64,000 bases of DNA. Origin: Moniliella sp. 'wahieum'. Lineage: Eukaryota; Basidiomycota; Moniliellomycetes; Moniliellales; Moniliellaceae. The notes beneath the pieces are model-generated. The model saw nothing but the letters and a program-made list of their open reading frames with translations, was not told the origin of the DNA and searched no databases. Made by a program: the position numbers and the translations under genes. The stretch covers positions 496,001-560,000 of the forward strand of contig RSEE01000038.1 of assembly GCA_003971905.1 (NCBI GenBank), in the 5' to 3' direction. Below are positions 23,326-35,103 of this stretch, one piece after another. Each line of letters begins with the position of its first letter. Positions within the stretch are counted from its first letter, which is position 1.

Positions 23326-24861
23326 ATGTCCGACGACGAGTTTATGTTTGATGGAGTCGCCGACGACGACGAGGAGTACGACTTTGATTTCGAAGACGAC
23401 GACGATGCCCCCGACGAAGCTCAGGCTGACCTGGAAAACATGTACTACCTCGCCAAAGCCAAGCGCACTTCCGACATGCCCGCTGCCCTAGCTGCCTTTC
23501 GCGACGTCGTCGAGCGCGAAAAGGAAGAAGCGATGGGGGAGTTTGGATTCAAGTCACTGAAGCAGATTACCAAGGCTCAGTTCCGCGCCGGCGAGTACGA
23601 CGCTGCCCTTGCTGCCTACCGCGAATTGTTGGGCTACACCAAAAGCGCTGTCACCCGCAACTATGCGTGCGTCCCCTTTATCCCAGGTGGTACGCGCCCA
23701 GCTGACACTGTCTGCATCTCAGGGAAAAATCAATCAACACAATCCTTGACTACGTCTCCCTGTCTACAAGCATCGACCTGGGCATGATGGAACAGTTTTA
23801 CGCTGCCACCAATGTAGCGCTCGAGGAGGCTAAAAACGAGCGGCTGAGCGTCAAGACTGACCTCAAGCTTGCCAGACTCTGGCTTGCTCGGCGAGAGTGG
23901 AACCGTCTTGAAAAGACGATTCGCGGGCTGAAAGAGTATTGCCTTGGTCCGCAAGCACCCAGTACGGGGCTTGGCGCTATTACGGGGGATGATGGGGCCG
24001 GGGGGAGTAGTCAGCGCAGATCAGAACAAGGGCACCATCCTCATGGAGGTTTTTGCTACTGAAATTCAAATGTACTCGGAGCTCAAGGACTACATGAAAC
24101 TCAAGGAGGTCTACAATGCGACGCTCCAAGTCAAGAATGCATTCCTCACCCCGTGTTTCGGGCATCATCCGCGAGTGCGGCGGCAAAATGCACATGTCCG
24201 AAAGCAACTGGACCGCAGCGCAGCAAGACTTTTATCAAGCTTTTAACGCGTATGATGAGGCCGGATCACCGGCCCGGATTGGAGTGCTCAAATACCTTGT
24301 CCTCGCCGTCCTCTTTATGGGAAGCCACATCAACCCTTTGACAGCCGTGAGATGCGGCCCTACAAGACCGATCCCCAAATCGCAGCGATGCTGCAGTTGG
24401 CCGAAGCATACCGAAGAAACGATGCACTGCAGGCGGAGATCGTGATCAAAGAAAACGACTCTGTCTTTCATGGCGATAGCTTCATTACGGACTACATTGA
24501 CCTCCTGCTCAAGTACCTCCGCCACCAGTACATTCTTGACACGGTCGGCTCCTACACCCGCCTCGATCTACACTACCTTGCTAAGCAACTCAATGTCTCG
24601 ACTAAAACGGCCGAGAGCTTGGTGCGCACACTCATTCTTGACCATCGCCTGCAAGGGCGGATCGACCAGGTAAACGAGACGTTGGAGCTGGACGGCCCCT
24701 GGTGTGCGAGCGAGATGAGCAAAGCCCGTACGGAGGCACTGCAGCAGTGGCTCCACACTCTGGAGACAGGGCACAAAGACTTAATCAGTCGCACGACCCG
24801 CCTCTATGGGCATGAAGCCCGAGTGCGGGAGGAGCGCACCAACCCTTCCTTGTACCGCTGA
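23326..24861 (+). CDS. csn2: COP9 signalosome subunit 2 (CSN2)
   Basis: The acidic N-terminus (MSDDEFMFDGVADDDEEYDF) followed by LENMYYLAKAKR and FGFKSLKQITKAQFRAGEY is diagnostic of CSN2. Later blocks are VSGIIRECGGKMHMSESNW, FYQAFNAYDEAGSPARIGVL, and the PCI/winged-helix part with KQLNVSTKTAESLVRTLI and QGRIDQVNETLEL. CSN2 is the scaffold subunit that contacts cullin-RBX1 so that CSN5 can remove NEDD8. One intron, 23667-23722 (56 bases, GCTGAC branch site), restores NYAEKSINTILDYVS. Frame changes near 24000, 24140 and 24340 look like indels; between them the family sequence continues unbroken. Length is about 490 residues, close to metazoan CSN2. CSN5 is not in this window. Confidence 0.95.
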
Positions 24862-25570
24862 GGGAGCCGCGCCTCCCAGGCTTCGTTTTCGGTGTGCCGC
24901 TTCAATGTACAATATGTTCACCATATAGTAACAGAGGTGCCCCCCCGCATCAGACAGCCAAGCCTCATGATGGATCAGGAACGGGAGAGCCCTTATCTTG
25001 AGAGCAGTGTGACCGAAGGTACAGTTATTAATTATTCTAAAAGAGGGCTTCGACCTTCTTGACTTCATCAGGTAGGCATAGGGTGTCCATGGCACATGTC
25101 TATTCGGCCTGCTCTGACCCTTTCCCGTAAATTGTGATACGAACTTGTGTACCACATCCTACTTTACTTTGGAGGATGGTGATGCATAGACATCACATAC
25201 AGTGTGCACATAATGTAAGTGTACAGGCAGCGGAGAAGAGCGATTGTCGGATACAATTGCGAAACGAGAGCATGTATACTGTTTCATGAACATGCTGTGT
25301 GGAATCGAGGAGCAAAAGGTCATGATTTTGTGTGGGTTCTGTGTGCGTTAATAATAGCAATCAAGAAAGCCACACATATGTGGGGCGGCAGTCATTTTGA
25401 TGAAGAGAATCGGAAGGTGTGGTGAGGGATCGGGGGTATGCGACTGCCCACAGAAGTGTTGAGTTGGCTACTGTTCGTTGCTCTCAGCCCATAGACCTTG
25501 GGCCGTCAAGTCTTGCTTGTCTGGATGCAATCAGTCCTTCAGGTTAGGTATAATGTCTCCTTTAGGAAAA
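24862..25570. other. Spacer between convergent CSN2 and HD1 genes
   Basis: About 700 AT-leaning bases holding the 3' flanks of both genes. I see no further gene and no HD2-type homeodomain motif on either strand. Confidence 0.5.
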
Positions 25571-26601
25571 TTAGGCAAATACAACAGCGGGGAAACGGCC
25601 AGAGGGATACGCACTGATGCGGCGGACAAAGTTGGTAAACGCCTGGCAGACCACGTCACGCTCTATCTTCTCAGTGGAAAGAGGGGAAACGGTCCAAGTT
25701 CGGAACCAGACCCTCCTTGAAGGCAACCAGGTAGGCATCATCGATGGCGGAACGGACAGAAGTCTGCTCATCCCATACAGCCTTGCGGACCGCCTTTAAA
25801 TACTTGGTTACACACTCAAGAAGAGTAGGAACTGTCGTGCTAAGTTCAGGATCCGAGAGCCACGGGTCGCGCTTGCCATCAGACTTGAGCGATGATGACT
25901 CCTGGCACAAAGGGGTGTTGGCTGGCTTTTTGCCCCTTTCTCTGTTGCACTTGATCAAGAAAGTATTGGAGATCATCCAAGATTTTGGCAGGGCACCGAT
26001 TGATCAGGTCAGATTCGGTTACCTCCTCTTGGCCGGCTTGCTGGTTGGGGGTGAGGAATTGGCACACACGAATCACCTTGGTAAACGCCACCTCTGCTCG
26101 CTCTGGCTTGCTCGCAGCCAGACGCTGCTCCATCCCGTAAAAGCCTGAACGGCGGCGAGTGTTGGAAAACCAGTTGGTGGCGACAGTGATGCGTCGGGCA
26201 CGTTCCACTTCGGTCAGGCGCTCTTGGGGGGTAAGACGAATCAACTGGTCCTTGACCTCCAAGGGCGGCTGGTTGCACGCCAGATTGGCCATGCTAACGA
26301 TGCTGTAGCGCAAACGCTGCTTGATGTGGGAGTCTACCTCCTCTTTGGCCTCTCTGTGTTGTCTGTACCTCCGAGAATGGTACGTGAGCAGGTTGACCAG
26401 AGGGGTGGTCCCATAATCGATCCAGAACGCCCGGCTGGCGTCCTCCTGCTCTTGAACCAACTCGTAGACCCGCTGCTGAATCCTCTCCTTCTCCGTGGGA
26501 GAGGAGAGAAGGAAGCGGTTGATAATGGCTTCTTTGTCCGCTTCGGCGTGTAGCATGTCGAGCATGGAGGGAGGCGTTGATGTACTGCAGTTACCTTCCA
26601 T
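25571..26601 (-). CDS. HD1-type homeodomain protein, bE-like (mating type candidate)
   Basis: The recognition helix TVATNWFSNTRRRSGFYG has the invariant W-F-x-N-x-R. The RRRSG extension is typical of HD1/bE mating-type proteins (U. maydis bE has WFINARRRSGW). A PPLEVKDQLIRLT block sits before it, resembling the PPLEVHQL stretch near the bE homeodomain. An N-terminal region of about 140 residues (dimerisation/variable in bE) precedes the homeodomain. The C-terminal part contains PTLLECVTKYLKAVRKAVWD and ends RISAYPSGRFPAVVFA. In b loci, bE pairs with a bW protein from the other allele to switch on sexual development. Total length is about 340 residues. Frames change near 25940 and 25675, the latter in a G run. 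The start at 26601 has no competing upstream ATG. It could instead be another TALE-like regulator, but bE is the best fit. Confidence 0.72.
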
Positions 26602-29600
26602 GATGGGGTATCACACAGTAGCCTGAAAATGAAGGTGGGGTTGCAAGCGTTGCTGTCGCAGATGCTGTTTCGGTGGCGGCGGACGTGGCGGTGGCGGTGA
26701 CGGTGGTGTGGGAGAAATGAAAGGATGATATAGCGATAGGGGAAGGAAAGGGGAATGCAGCGTGGAGCTTGAAGCCTGAAATCGGATGGGAGGAATAAAG
26801 AAGCGGAACCTCCGAGAAGACGATACACGTAGTTGTAGCCCTTAGGCCGAGTTGTTACAGATAAACCGAGGGGCTCTGCAACAAGCTTTACACAGCGACT
26901 TGAATGGAAGAGATCGCATGAAGATGTAGGGCCACATCCAAAGAGCACAATGGATCGCTAGCAAAGCTTGCAAAGCGGTTGCACGCATACGTGGGCGTCA
27001 GTACTACTACAACTGCACTTCTATGTGTATGAGGCGTTTCACACATTGGGAAAAGCCCACAGAAAGACTGTGTTAAACGATGAACGTTAAACCTTGACAA
27101 AGCTTGAAGCTTGCAGCTGGTAACGGCCTCCTTGTGACCCAGGTGACGTGTAACATGTCAGGCATCATATAGCCTCCTCCTGAGTCGAAACACAGAAGAA
27201 ATTACGTGCCATGGTATGCATCTCTTTAGGACCTTCTCTCCCACTCTTAAATTATACTTCGTCGCCAGAGCCCCTCTTTTCTAGAGAATATATTAGCTTC
27301 AGTAGCTTCGGTATACCTTTTTATATAGCCTGCGGTGGGGAGGCATTTCCCCGGTAAACATGACTACCAGCTCAAATGATGGCCGTCCGGGGAGGGCCAG
27401 GCAACAGCCATTGCTGCGAGGAAGTGGCAAAGAAGTGCGGGTAGGTCTAGGAAACAAAACAAGAACGAAAAAGATGTAAGTACCGAAGAGCACGGTTTGC
27501 TGCTGGGGATCTCCGGCATCTCCTATACTGATGTGCCGATAAAAGCCGTTCAATTCCAATGAGGCGTTTCGTGGGTTGGACTTTGTAGAAAACGACCCAT
27601 AAGACGATGGTCGATGTCGATGATGGTGTTACTCTGCCTCTAACGACGCTCTCCGCAGGGCGGAATACAAGTTGTGTGGGGGGATCCACACCGGTCACCG
27701 CCGCATTTACCGTCACCCGCGTCACTGGTCCCCCCGCGAGGTGGCCTCGAGTCTCAGGGACTCAGGGGCATTGCGGGGTTCGAGAGTGTCCGTGTTGGCA
27801 ACCGTCTGGCATGCCATATATCAAACGCGAAGTGAACTGTTCCTGCTCGATACGTACGACGTACATAAAACAGATTTCGTATACACGCTACACGTTACAC
27901 ACAGGGAAGACGTGAGATGGCGTCTTATCGATTATCTCACGTATGATAGCTCACACTATTGCCAATTAGATTTTTCGATCATGGATACTTTTGCGCGCTC
28001 GAGCGCTGGGCCTAAAAGGCCTAAGGCCTAAAAGCGCTTAAGGAATGTGCCTAGTGCTTAGCGCTTAACCACGGAGCTGATTGATCAGGCCGATCAGGGT
28101 CATTAAACCAATACATATGTTTTGGTGTTCAGAGTTGAGACGTTGAGGCTCAACAACGCTGAGCGCACTGAGCGCTGACTCAGCAGTCACAGGCACCGGC
28201 CAGCGCTAACTTCTGAGACCCAGCGATGTCCCGAAGACCGGAGTGAATAGAAACGTTAAATACAACAGAGGGGAAAACCTCTCTATTATATAGGAGCCTC
28301 TGCGAGAACGTCTCCTAATGCGTTGTGTGCTTCAGTCAAAAAGAATGAAGAGCGAAGGTGAAAGCACAGCGTTCGTTCGTTGACCGTCGGTCACTTGTCA
28401 CAGCACAACACGAGGAGAGAGTCTCCCTTCAGCTTCTCATCCGAATAATATACTCCACATAGCCCGTGCCGAAACAACACCAACTTCCGTATACGTTGAG
28501 AAAGAGATATGGCTAAATGACTAACGATGTAATCTCTGATAGTTGTAGATAGAGGGGTGCGGGTGTTGGCCACATGTTGCCTCCAGCGGCCTAGCTGGAC
28601 TTTTCTTTGTTTCTTATGTTGGCTTCCCCAAAAAGGGCTGATCTTTTATTACCATACGCGAGGGTGGCAAAGAAATCCGCCAACAACCCTACTGCCCCCC
28701 CCCCCACCTGCACGTGACGGGGGGTGGGGCTCGCCAATGATCGGGCATATGACAGAGTCGCGTCGACGCGTCCCTCCACTACCTTAAAAGGGGAGCGGTT
28801 GTGCAAAGAGTAACCGAGCAACTGTGGCACAAGGCGGGAGTGGTGGGGAGACAGGAGGAGATGTGAAGAGCAATTGGGGTATTTGCCACAACGATGCGGG
28901 GGTGGGGACAAGAGGAGGGGGGGGGGGCAAAGGGGATCAGCGGAACAAGGGAGGGGATGGCGCGGACATGCCTTTGGGCTTGAAGCCGAGGTGGCCGCAC
29001 GCTTGGCAGGGCTGCGTATGCGCCGGCTTGGGGGTAGTATAACGTAAGGAACCCACGCCATGTGCTGTGGTTAGGGGGAATCGACGCCGCTGAAGGAAGG
29101 CTCGCGCGACTGGGCAGATGGAAAGCTGGAGGACGAGGTTGGATGATGAAGATGATGCAGCTAAGTGGAGACGAGAGGTTGCCTGTATTACGAATCAATT
29201 GGCTGGAAACGTTCAGGAGTTGGACAGGAAAGGCGGGAAGGGACGAGAACGGAAAGTGGGATAAAGGATTCCATGATCGTGATGATGACTATTGGTTGAC
29301 CCCTTTTGGTAACCCCTCCTCATCTCTAAGCCCATCACACTGGCTAGATGTTGACAGAGCGAAGCAGATGAAGCTGCTAGAGTGCGACTTGGGTCCTACG
29401 GATCAGCTGCAAAAAGGCAAAGAGTGAGCCACAAGTCTTCAGGCAACATCGAGTTGAAGGAACGGAAGGAGACAGGAGAGAGAGAAGGGAAATGAAGCGA
29501 GCAGGGCGCGCGCGCCTGCGAGCGGAACTCTTCCGCGATCCACCGAGGGCCGTGCAAGGGAACCCCAGCACTACCCTCCAACAGAAGCAAGCGGAGGCTG

Positions 29601-31171
29601 CGAAGGCACTAAGAATGTCATCCGATAGCATTCCTCGTATATGATAAGCTGTCATGCAACCACAAAGCTAGATCAATTGTAGAAGACCAGAGAGCAGGCA
29701 GTTTATGGTGGGGAATGTTAGAAGGAATACTGTTTTGCGACGGTGACTGGCTTCGCCGATCGTGGTGCACTTCCGGCCTCGCTAGCCCCGAGCAGGCTCC
29801 GCGGGCTCCGAAGACTGCTGATGCGCCGTAACCGCTTAGTAAGCCAAGACTAAAGCCTTCTCCTAACCCTCGTCCTCTTCTACCACCAACGCCCTTTTCT
29901 CGCCCTCAGTCGATCGCCTACTCTATACTGTCCTGAACGCTTCCGCAAATCCATTGCGGTTCTCCATAGCCGGGTGAACCACGACGTCGCTACTACTTAA
30001 TTGCGGGCGAGATCTTTCCAAAGCTTTCGGTACTGTCTTCCTCTGTTGACAGTGCCCTTGTTTGACAATGTCTTGTCTTTCTTTGATGACAACTGCGTTG
30101 ACTTGACCATTGACAATGCAGTCTGAAGAGGTGACGTTCTCCAATGCTTTTACAGACCACAGGGCGGAGCTATACCTCTGCCGCCCACTCTAGGTTTGCC
30201 CATGAGGAGCAGAGCCCCCGGGGGTTATATCGAAACGTGAGCTTCATGAGTTACGTTTCCGCCGTTAGGTCGCTGCAGATGGACGACTGCGACCGTCACC
30301 CTCAACAAACAGACTAAAACAGCTCCAAAATTTGTGATTCGGAATGGGACGATGGTCCCTTCACCCTACCTACTTGAATTCTCATCGTCAGTCAACAAGT
30401 CGAGCGTAATCGTTACCACCAAAGAAACGCGTGGGGCCACGCCGTTCAAGGTCTCACGGACCGTATATGGTCGACTAGAACTGAAGACTTGGACACGGTT
30501 GCGCACGGCGCTGTAGGAACAAAATCCCATGAAAAAAGCTGCAAGACCGCTCCGCCGAAATTGGCGCCAATCGCTACGGAACGGTAGCTTTTATCACCTG
30601 CGGAACTGCTGAAACGGACCTTGCACTGTTTTCCGACAATGAAACCCAAACAGGCAATTTCTTCTTGCGGCAACTGATGCAACTGAGTACTGATGCGTTA
30701 CCCAAAAAAGTGCGCCCAAAAAGGTGGGTGGCGGGATATGGCAGTCGACGGGCCAGCTGTACCTTAGTACAGGGACTGAGAGAATCCATTGTCTAGTGTC
30801 AATGACCCCTGCGCCTGGTGTCTTCCCGGTTCATCCCCTGTACACAGCATACCGCGCTCCGTCCGCTGGCCCTCACGTACCGGCCATGGAGTCGAAAGGC
30901 AAAAGATGGGCGTGGTGATAGGAAGATGAACGAGGGCTACAATACGTTGGAAGGATCCGCGGGCTTTTGCCCTATATAAGTGGCGTCACATCAATGACCT
31001 ATCCCATGTGAGAAAACGACGATCATCCCTCTCGATCTATTCTCCTTGATGACCGTATCACATCCAAAAGACCTCTATCGTACTTTTGTATCATACAAAC
31101 CACACATGATTAGATTGGTGTATGGCAATTCGATGTGACATGGGAGGGGACAAGAGAAGAAGGGTCAAAAA
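26602..31171. other. AT-rich, gene-free block upstream of HD1
   Basis: About 4.6 kb without a supported gene on either strand. Open frames are short and show no domains. It includes TATA-like boxes (27319, 28290, 30972), a poly-C run near 28690, and AGCGCTTA/AGGCCTAA palindromic clusters near 27990-28070. I specifically looked for an HD2 (bW-like) WFQNRR motif and saw none. Confidence 0.55.
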
Positions 31172-31273
31172 TGGTTGAACCCGGGATCGAACCGGGGACC
31201 TTACGCGTCAGCAGCGAGAACTTTGTGCTCCAGTATGGGAAGCGTACGTGATAACCATCTACACCATCCAACC
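31172..31273 (-). tRNA. tRNA with 28-base intron; anticodon CCC by standard intron position
   Basis: The reverse complement forms a cloverleaf. The acceptor stem is GGTTGGA paired with TTCAACC, discriminator A. The D arm contains GGTGTAGATGGTTATCAC, the anticodon stem is TACGC/GCGTA, and the T arm is CCCGG-TTCGATC-CCGGG. The gene is 102 bases; removing 28 leaves 74. With the intron at the usual place (after position 37) the loop is TT-CCC-A-C, giving anticodon CCC (Gly). However, the D and T arms and the ACG-stem resemble eukaryotic tRNA-Val (CAC), so the isotype is left open. No CCA is encoded. Confidence 0.82.
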
Positions 31274-31855
31274 GTAGTACTGAGGTATGAAGCATTAGTT
31301 TTTTCAGTGAAAAAGTAGGCTGCTTACCCGTCTGCTCGTGCACTTGTCAGAGCCTGCCGTTACGATGAATATGTTGCTGGGTGGAAAGTAGTGGGGTTAG
31401 GTGAGATGGCCAGTCGGGGTGCATGGAATGTGGGGCGTTGCGAAAGAGAGCAACAACCAAGACTTGTGATCCGAAGAAAAACACGCATATGCACGCAGGG
31501 TGAATGATGCTGAACGTGACGAGCGTCTGCAACACACTTCATTTTGGTTTCTGTTATCGCCAGCTGATATCCTGGCGAGCATCCCATTCTACTCGTTTCC
31601 ACATTGTCCATCGCGCCTCCTACTATGGTATTTGTCGACCCGGAACTAGATGCCCCAACTTCGATACCGACTCTTGGCGCGTGCAACTGCCGGCTGGGGG
31701 GGGGGATGGGGGTCTCTTTGAGTGCAACTATAAAGCATCCATATCGGGTCGTACAACAAGCGCATCATTCGCTTCATCTATCTATGCCCATTCGGAGTCC
31801 CAAGCAAAGCAGCATGCGTAATCAATCATGTGTTGGTATCAAGGAAGCCCCAAAT
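31274..31855. other. Spacer downstream of HSP90
   Basis: No gene is supported. It holds the 3' flank of HSP90 and the upstream flank of the tRNA. Confidence 0.45.
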
Positions 31856-33937
31856 TTAGTCGACAGTCTCCATAGTGCTCTCCCCTCGGGTTGCTCAGCA
31901 GCCTTCTCCTCTTCTGGCTCCTCCTCCGTCTCGTCAATAGAGAGGCCAAGCGAAATAAGCTTAAAAAGGCGGTTTGCAAAGTCTTGAGGTTGGTCCAGGC
32001 TGAAGCCTGACGTGAGCAGCGCCGTCTCGTACAGCAACCAGGTCAAGTCGCGCACAGTCGAGTCGGCCGCGTCAGCGTCCGCCTTAGCCTGCAGCTCCTT
32101 GATGATGGGATTCTTGGGGTTTACCTCAAGCGTCTTCTTGGAAGACATGTAGGAGCTCATGCTGGTGTCCCGCAACGCCTGCGCCTTCATGATCCGCTCC
32201 ATGTTAGCCGACCAGCCAAATTGACCAGTGACAAGAGCAACGGGCGAGCCGACAAGGCGGTTGGAAAGAACCACCTTCTCAACCTTGTCCCCGAGGATGT
32301 CCTTGACAGCCTTGAGCAGGCCCTCGAACTTCTTCGCCTCCTCCTCACGCGCGGCAATCTCCTCGGGCGTTTCCTCAAGCTCAAGCCCCTCCTTGGAGAC
32401 CGAAACCAGCTTCTTGCCGTCAAACTCACGCAACTGGGTAACCGCATACTCGTCAATCGGGTCCACCATGAGAAGAACCTCAAAGCCCTTCTTCTTGAGT
32501 GCCTCCAAGAAGGGAGAGTCATTGATCGACTGAAGCGACTCGCCAGTGAGGTAGTAGATGTTTTTTTGCACCTCAGGCATGCGCGTCACATAGTCCTTGA
32601 GGGAGGTGAGCTCATCACCCGACTTGGTCGAGTTGAAGCGAAGGAACTCGGCAAGCTTGTTGCGGTTGGTTGAGTCCTCGTGAATACCAAGCTTGATGTT
32701 CTTTCCGAAGGCCTCGTAGAACTTCTTGTAGTTCTCCTCGTCCTCCTCGATCTCCGAGATGCACTCAAGGACCTTCTTGACAATGTTCTTACGGATCACC
32801 TTCAGAATCTTGTTCTGCTGCAGGGTCTCACGCGAGATGTTGAGCGGCAGGTCCTCCGAGTCGACAACACCCTTGACAAACGAGAGCCACTCGGGGATGA
32901 GGTCCTCACAGTCGTCCATGATGAACACACGACGAACGTAGAGTTTGATGTTGTTGCGCTTCTTCTTGTTCTCAAAGAGATCAAAGGGAGCACGCTTGGG
33001 AATGTAGAGCAGAGCCTTGAACTCAAGCTGGCCCTCAACCGAGAAGTGCTTGACAGCCAGAGGGTCCTCCCAGTCGTTGGTCAGAGACTTGTAGAAGGAG
33101 TTGTACTCTTCCGGCTCAATCGACTTGGGATCCCGGTCCAGAGAGGCTTCGTCTTGTTAAGCTCCTCCTCCTCCTTGACGATCTCCTTGACCTTCTTCTT
33201 CTCCTTCTTCTTGTTGTCCTCATCCTCAACCTCCTCAATCTTGGGCTTCTTGTCATCGTCGGCAGCCTCCTCCTCAACCTCGACCTCCTTCTCGACCTCC
33301 TTGGTGACGACGAGCTGGATGGGATACGAGATGAACTCAGAGTGCTTCTTGACGATTTCCTTGATCCGCTTCTCCAAGGTACTCAAGCTGGTCATCCTTC
33401 ATGTGCAAACGCAGCTCCGTACCGCGGCCAATAGAGGGGTTGACAGTGTCCTGCGTGATGGTGAAGGTGCCACCAGCAGCCGACTCCCAGATGTACTGCT
33501 CATCATCGTTGTTCTTGGTGATGATCTGCACCTTGTCCGCGACGAGGTAGGCCGTAGAAGCCCACACCGAACTGGCCAATCATAGAGATGTCGGCACCAG
33601 AGGAAAGTGCCTCCATGAATGCCTTGGTACCAGAACGAGCGATAGTGCCAATGCTGTTGATCAAGTCGGTCTTGGTCATGCCAATACCCGTGTCGCGGAT
33701 GGAGAGGATCTTGTTCTCCTTGTCGGGCGTGATGCGGATGTAAAGCTCCTTCTCCTCATCCAGCGCGGTGGGGTCAGTGAGCGCGGCATAGCGGATCTTG
33801 TCAAGGGCGTCCGAAGCGTTCGAGATGAGTTCCCGAAGGAAGATTTCCTTGTTGGAGTAGAAGGTATTGATGATCAGGTCCAGCAGCTGGCTGATGTCGG
33901 CGGCAAAGCCAAAGGTCTCCGAGTTAGACGACGACAT
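31856..33937 (-). CDS. HSP90: Cytosolic Hsp90 chaperone
   Basis: ATP-dependent chaperone that matures kinases, receptors and other clients in the cytosol. The start at 33937 gives [20 protein letters not shown]. The N-domain ATP site is intact: [20 protein letters not shown] (Glu and Asn), [12 protein letters not shown] and GQFGVGFY. A charged acidic linker (Glu/Lys/Asp-rich) is at 33390-33180. The middle domain includes [19 protein letters not shown] and [20 protein letters not shown]. The C-domain includes [20 protein letters not shown]. No intron is seen, and length is about 694 residues, normal for the family. Frames change near 33550, 33380, 33160 and 31895. In the frame that keeps the family ending, the last residues are ESTMETVD instead of the usual MEEVD. 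Confidence 0.95.
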
Positions 33938-35103
33938 GACGACGAACAGGCGGGTCGATGATGAGGAAAAATGGACCGGTGAGTAGCGGAGCAGTTTTGT
34001 TTTAAGCTCTGGGGCGACGCCCATCTGTTCAAAGCACATCCCCGCACCCTCCGCACAGCGCCAGTCTTGACCCATTTAGAATCTGGGCGAAGCCAGCCGT
34101 GACTTCGAGTGAAGCATGATGGTGATGCGTGATGCATGAAGGAAGCTTGAAGAGACACTGTGGAGCCTTCTATCTCCTTCTTGTTCCCTCTCGTTCCCTC
34201 ACGCGCGCCACGCCCCTACGACGCCATTCGACGCTGCCGCTGTCGAACAGATCCTCTTCTTTTGACAAGGTAGGATAATCTGTCTTCATACTTTTCCCCC
34301 CCGCCAAACCCAGAGAGAAAACACAGCATGGGGACGGAGGTCGTCGACGTTTCACGGAGGAGTGCTTGCGGCGAGGTGCCACACACGATATGAGTTGGGG
34401 ACCAGCTACAAGCTAGTGGGATCGCCAAATGCAAATGAGCGATAATGCGATGCGACGTGAAGGCGGTCGTGTTTGGCACAGCCAATTGAATACTACGTTC
34501 GCTGTACTGCCCATCGTCTCATCTTAGATGACGCATCGTCGCATGCAAGTCTCTTCAACCTCTCCAATCCCGGGGTTCAAAGTTCACTATCAATTAACGT
34601 ATGTATCGAAGCACGAGTTGCTGCCCTAGACTGTGGCCAATCCGGAACAGACGCTGGCATGGAGAGGTGCTGGGAAGGGGTTGGACATGTAGAGAAGTTG
34701 AGCTGCTGGCTTGGCTCTATGATACATGGCCCTTGCTGTGACCTGTGGTTATAAATGCCCCCCCGATGGAAACAAGTGCGGGTGAGCGTATTGTTCTGGT
34801 CAGTCCATACGGAGCCACTCCGATTGACGCCTCCTCATCGCCCTCATCAACCGTATGCCCTTTGGCGTGACTCGTCGCGGGCGATGGAGCTGATGGCGCT
34901 GATGGCGCTGGCGCAGGAGTGCGGCCCACAAGCTGCTGTCTCTGCAGGCGTCCGTGCGCGGCCGGGCCCTAACCCTAAGCGGTGATGCAATCGGTCAGGT
35001 TCGGCTGACGTAAGACGGGGGGCCACGTTGAACGCCTCCTGGCTGGGCCTGGCTGGGCGCCGCACCCCTTATCCCCTCCCACCACCACCACCATCCGTTC
35101 CTC
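33938..35103. other. Divergent upstream region of HSP90 and UBA1
   Basis: About 1.2 kb between two divergently transcribed housekeeping genes. It should hold both promoters. It contains pyrimidine-rich tracts before the UBA1 start (35070-35100) and a two-unit CCCTAA motif near 34967. No gene is seen. Confidence 0.5.

Noticed and set aside
34967-34979. CCCTAACCCTAA as a telomere repeat
   Set aside because: Only two units, in the shared promoter region of two housekeeping genes, with no array or chromosome-end context.
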